A stretch of DNA of 5,847 nucleotides from Acidobacteriota bacterium (GTDB lineage Bacteria; Acidobacteriota; Terriglobia; Terriglobales; Acidobacteriaceae): the NCBI GenBank assembly GCA_003225655.1, contig QIAW01000507.1, forward strand, positions 1-5,847, written 5' to 3'. Shown here piece after piece: positions 5,575 to 5,847 of this stretch. The position numbers were made by a program, and so were the translations under genes. Every line of letters begins with the position of its first letter. The stretch's first letter is position 1. The notes under the pieces are model-generated. The model saw only the letters and a program-made list of their open reading frames with translations. It searched no databases and was not told the DNA's origin.

Positions 5575-5847
5575 ATGTCCAAGTTGATGCGCCCCTGGTT
5601 TCTCGTAGTATTCGTATTTCTATCCTTGTTTGCTGCAGCTCAGAATGACGCTAAACCGGCCACTCCCTCCCCTGACGACAGCGCCGCCAAACCCTCCGCA
5701 AAAGCTGCGGATTACTCCCAGGAAGCGGTTGTTTACGAATCCTATCGCACGGTGGAGCGCTTTGAAAACGACGGCACCGGCAGCAAGAACGTGACCGCGC
5801 ACATCCGCGTGCAGAGCGAAGCGGGGGTAAGCCAGATGGGGCAGCTT
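5575..5847 (+). CDS. N-terminus of a secreted DUF3857 (transglutaminase-type) protein, cut by the window end
   Basis: 91 codons are open from the ATG at 5575 to the window edge. Residues 1-22 form a signal peptide: basic MSKLMR, hydrophobic core WFLVVFVFLSLF, then AAAQ as a probable cleavage site. A low-complexity Ala/Pro/Ser/Lys linker follows (about 24-45). From about 47 the sequence reads YSQEAVVYESYRTVERFEND and then GTG...VTAHIRVQSEAGVSQMGQL. This is the style of the first strands of DUF3857, a domain usually placed before a transglutaminase-like domain and sometimes TPRs in large exported proteins of Acidobacteriota and Bacteroidota. The function is unknown; a cell-envelope role is inferred from export. 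An in-frame ATG at 5587 is an alternative start, and neither has a Shine-Dalgarno. It is divergent from the enolase-type gene, with a 168-bp shared region. Confidence 0.72.
   Translation, partial: MSKLMRPWFLVVFVFLSLFAAAQNDAKPATPSPDDSAAKPSAKAADYSQEAVVYESYRTVERFENDGTGSKNVTAHIRVQSEAGVSQMGQL

Noticed and set aside
5620..5802. Minus-strand 60-codon frame opposite the DUF3857-type gene
   Set aside because: It is antisense to a signal peptide plus conserved domain start, with a Gly-rich translation and no supporting signals.

Overview
The window looks like chromosomal DNA of a moderately GC-rich soil-type bacterium. Acidobacteriota (Terriglobia / Koribacter-like) is my best guess. The reasons are the short secreted DUF3857-like N-terminus at the right edge, the LPIPMPGSVD-type VTT/DedA protein and the fused FAD/Fe-S dehydrogenase, a combination I associate with that phylum. 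This is inference from protein style; there is no rRNA or other marker here. I see no phage, transposon, CRISPR or tRNA.

Layout, left to right. Positions 1-230 (+) are the last ~76 codons of a gene that resembles the C-terminal tail of a family 2 glycosyltransferase. Positions 231-549 hold no gene. They lie between two converging genes and contain a 14-bp perfect palindrome, overlapping and mutually exclusive hairpins, and a near-perfect 19-bp tandem duplication. The rest, up to 5406, is on the minus strand and reads right to left: an enolase-superfamily (mandelate racemase subgroup) enzyme (5406-4297); a 990-residue FAD-binding plus Fe-S-binding D-2-hydroxyacid dehydrogenase-like protein (4247-1275), 49 bp downstream and with an excellent Shine-Dalgarno before a TTG start; and a VTT/DedA membrane protein (1095-550) that seems to lack its N-terminal segment. 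Positions 5407-5574 are a divergent promoter region with two related dyads. A lipoprotein-like or secreted DUF3857 protein starts at 5575 (+) and runs off the window.

How the genes may work together. The MR-type enzyme and the FAD/Fe-S dehydrogenase form a probable two-gene operon: same strand, short gap, no terminator between them. The MR-type enzyme keeps both a KxK lysine pair and a His/Asp dyad, the equipment for removing the proton alpha to a carboxylate from either face. The partner belongs to a family that oxidises D-2-hydroxy acids to 2-oxo acids. They could therefore run a racemise-then-oxidise route, or a dehydratase plus dehydrogenase route for a sugar acid. The substrate cannot be read from the sequence.

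The least ordinary spots are the junction around 1097-1355, where the dehydrogenase has an extra basic tail and the DedA gene lacks its start, the dyad pair at 5411-5471, and the structured 231-549 spacer.
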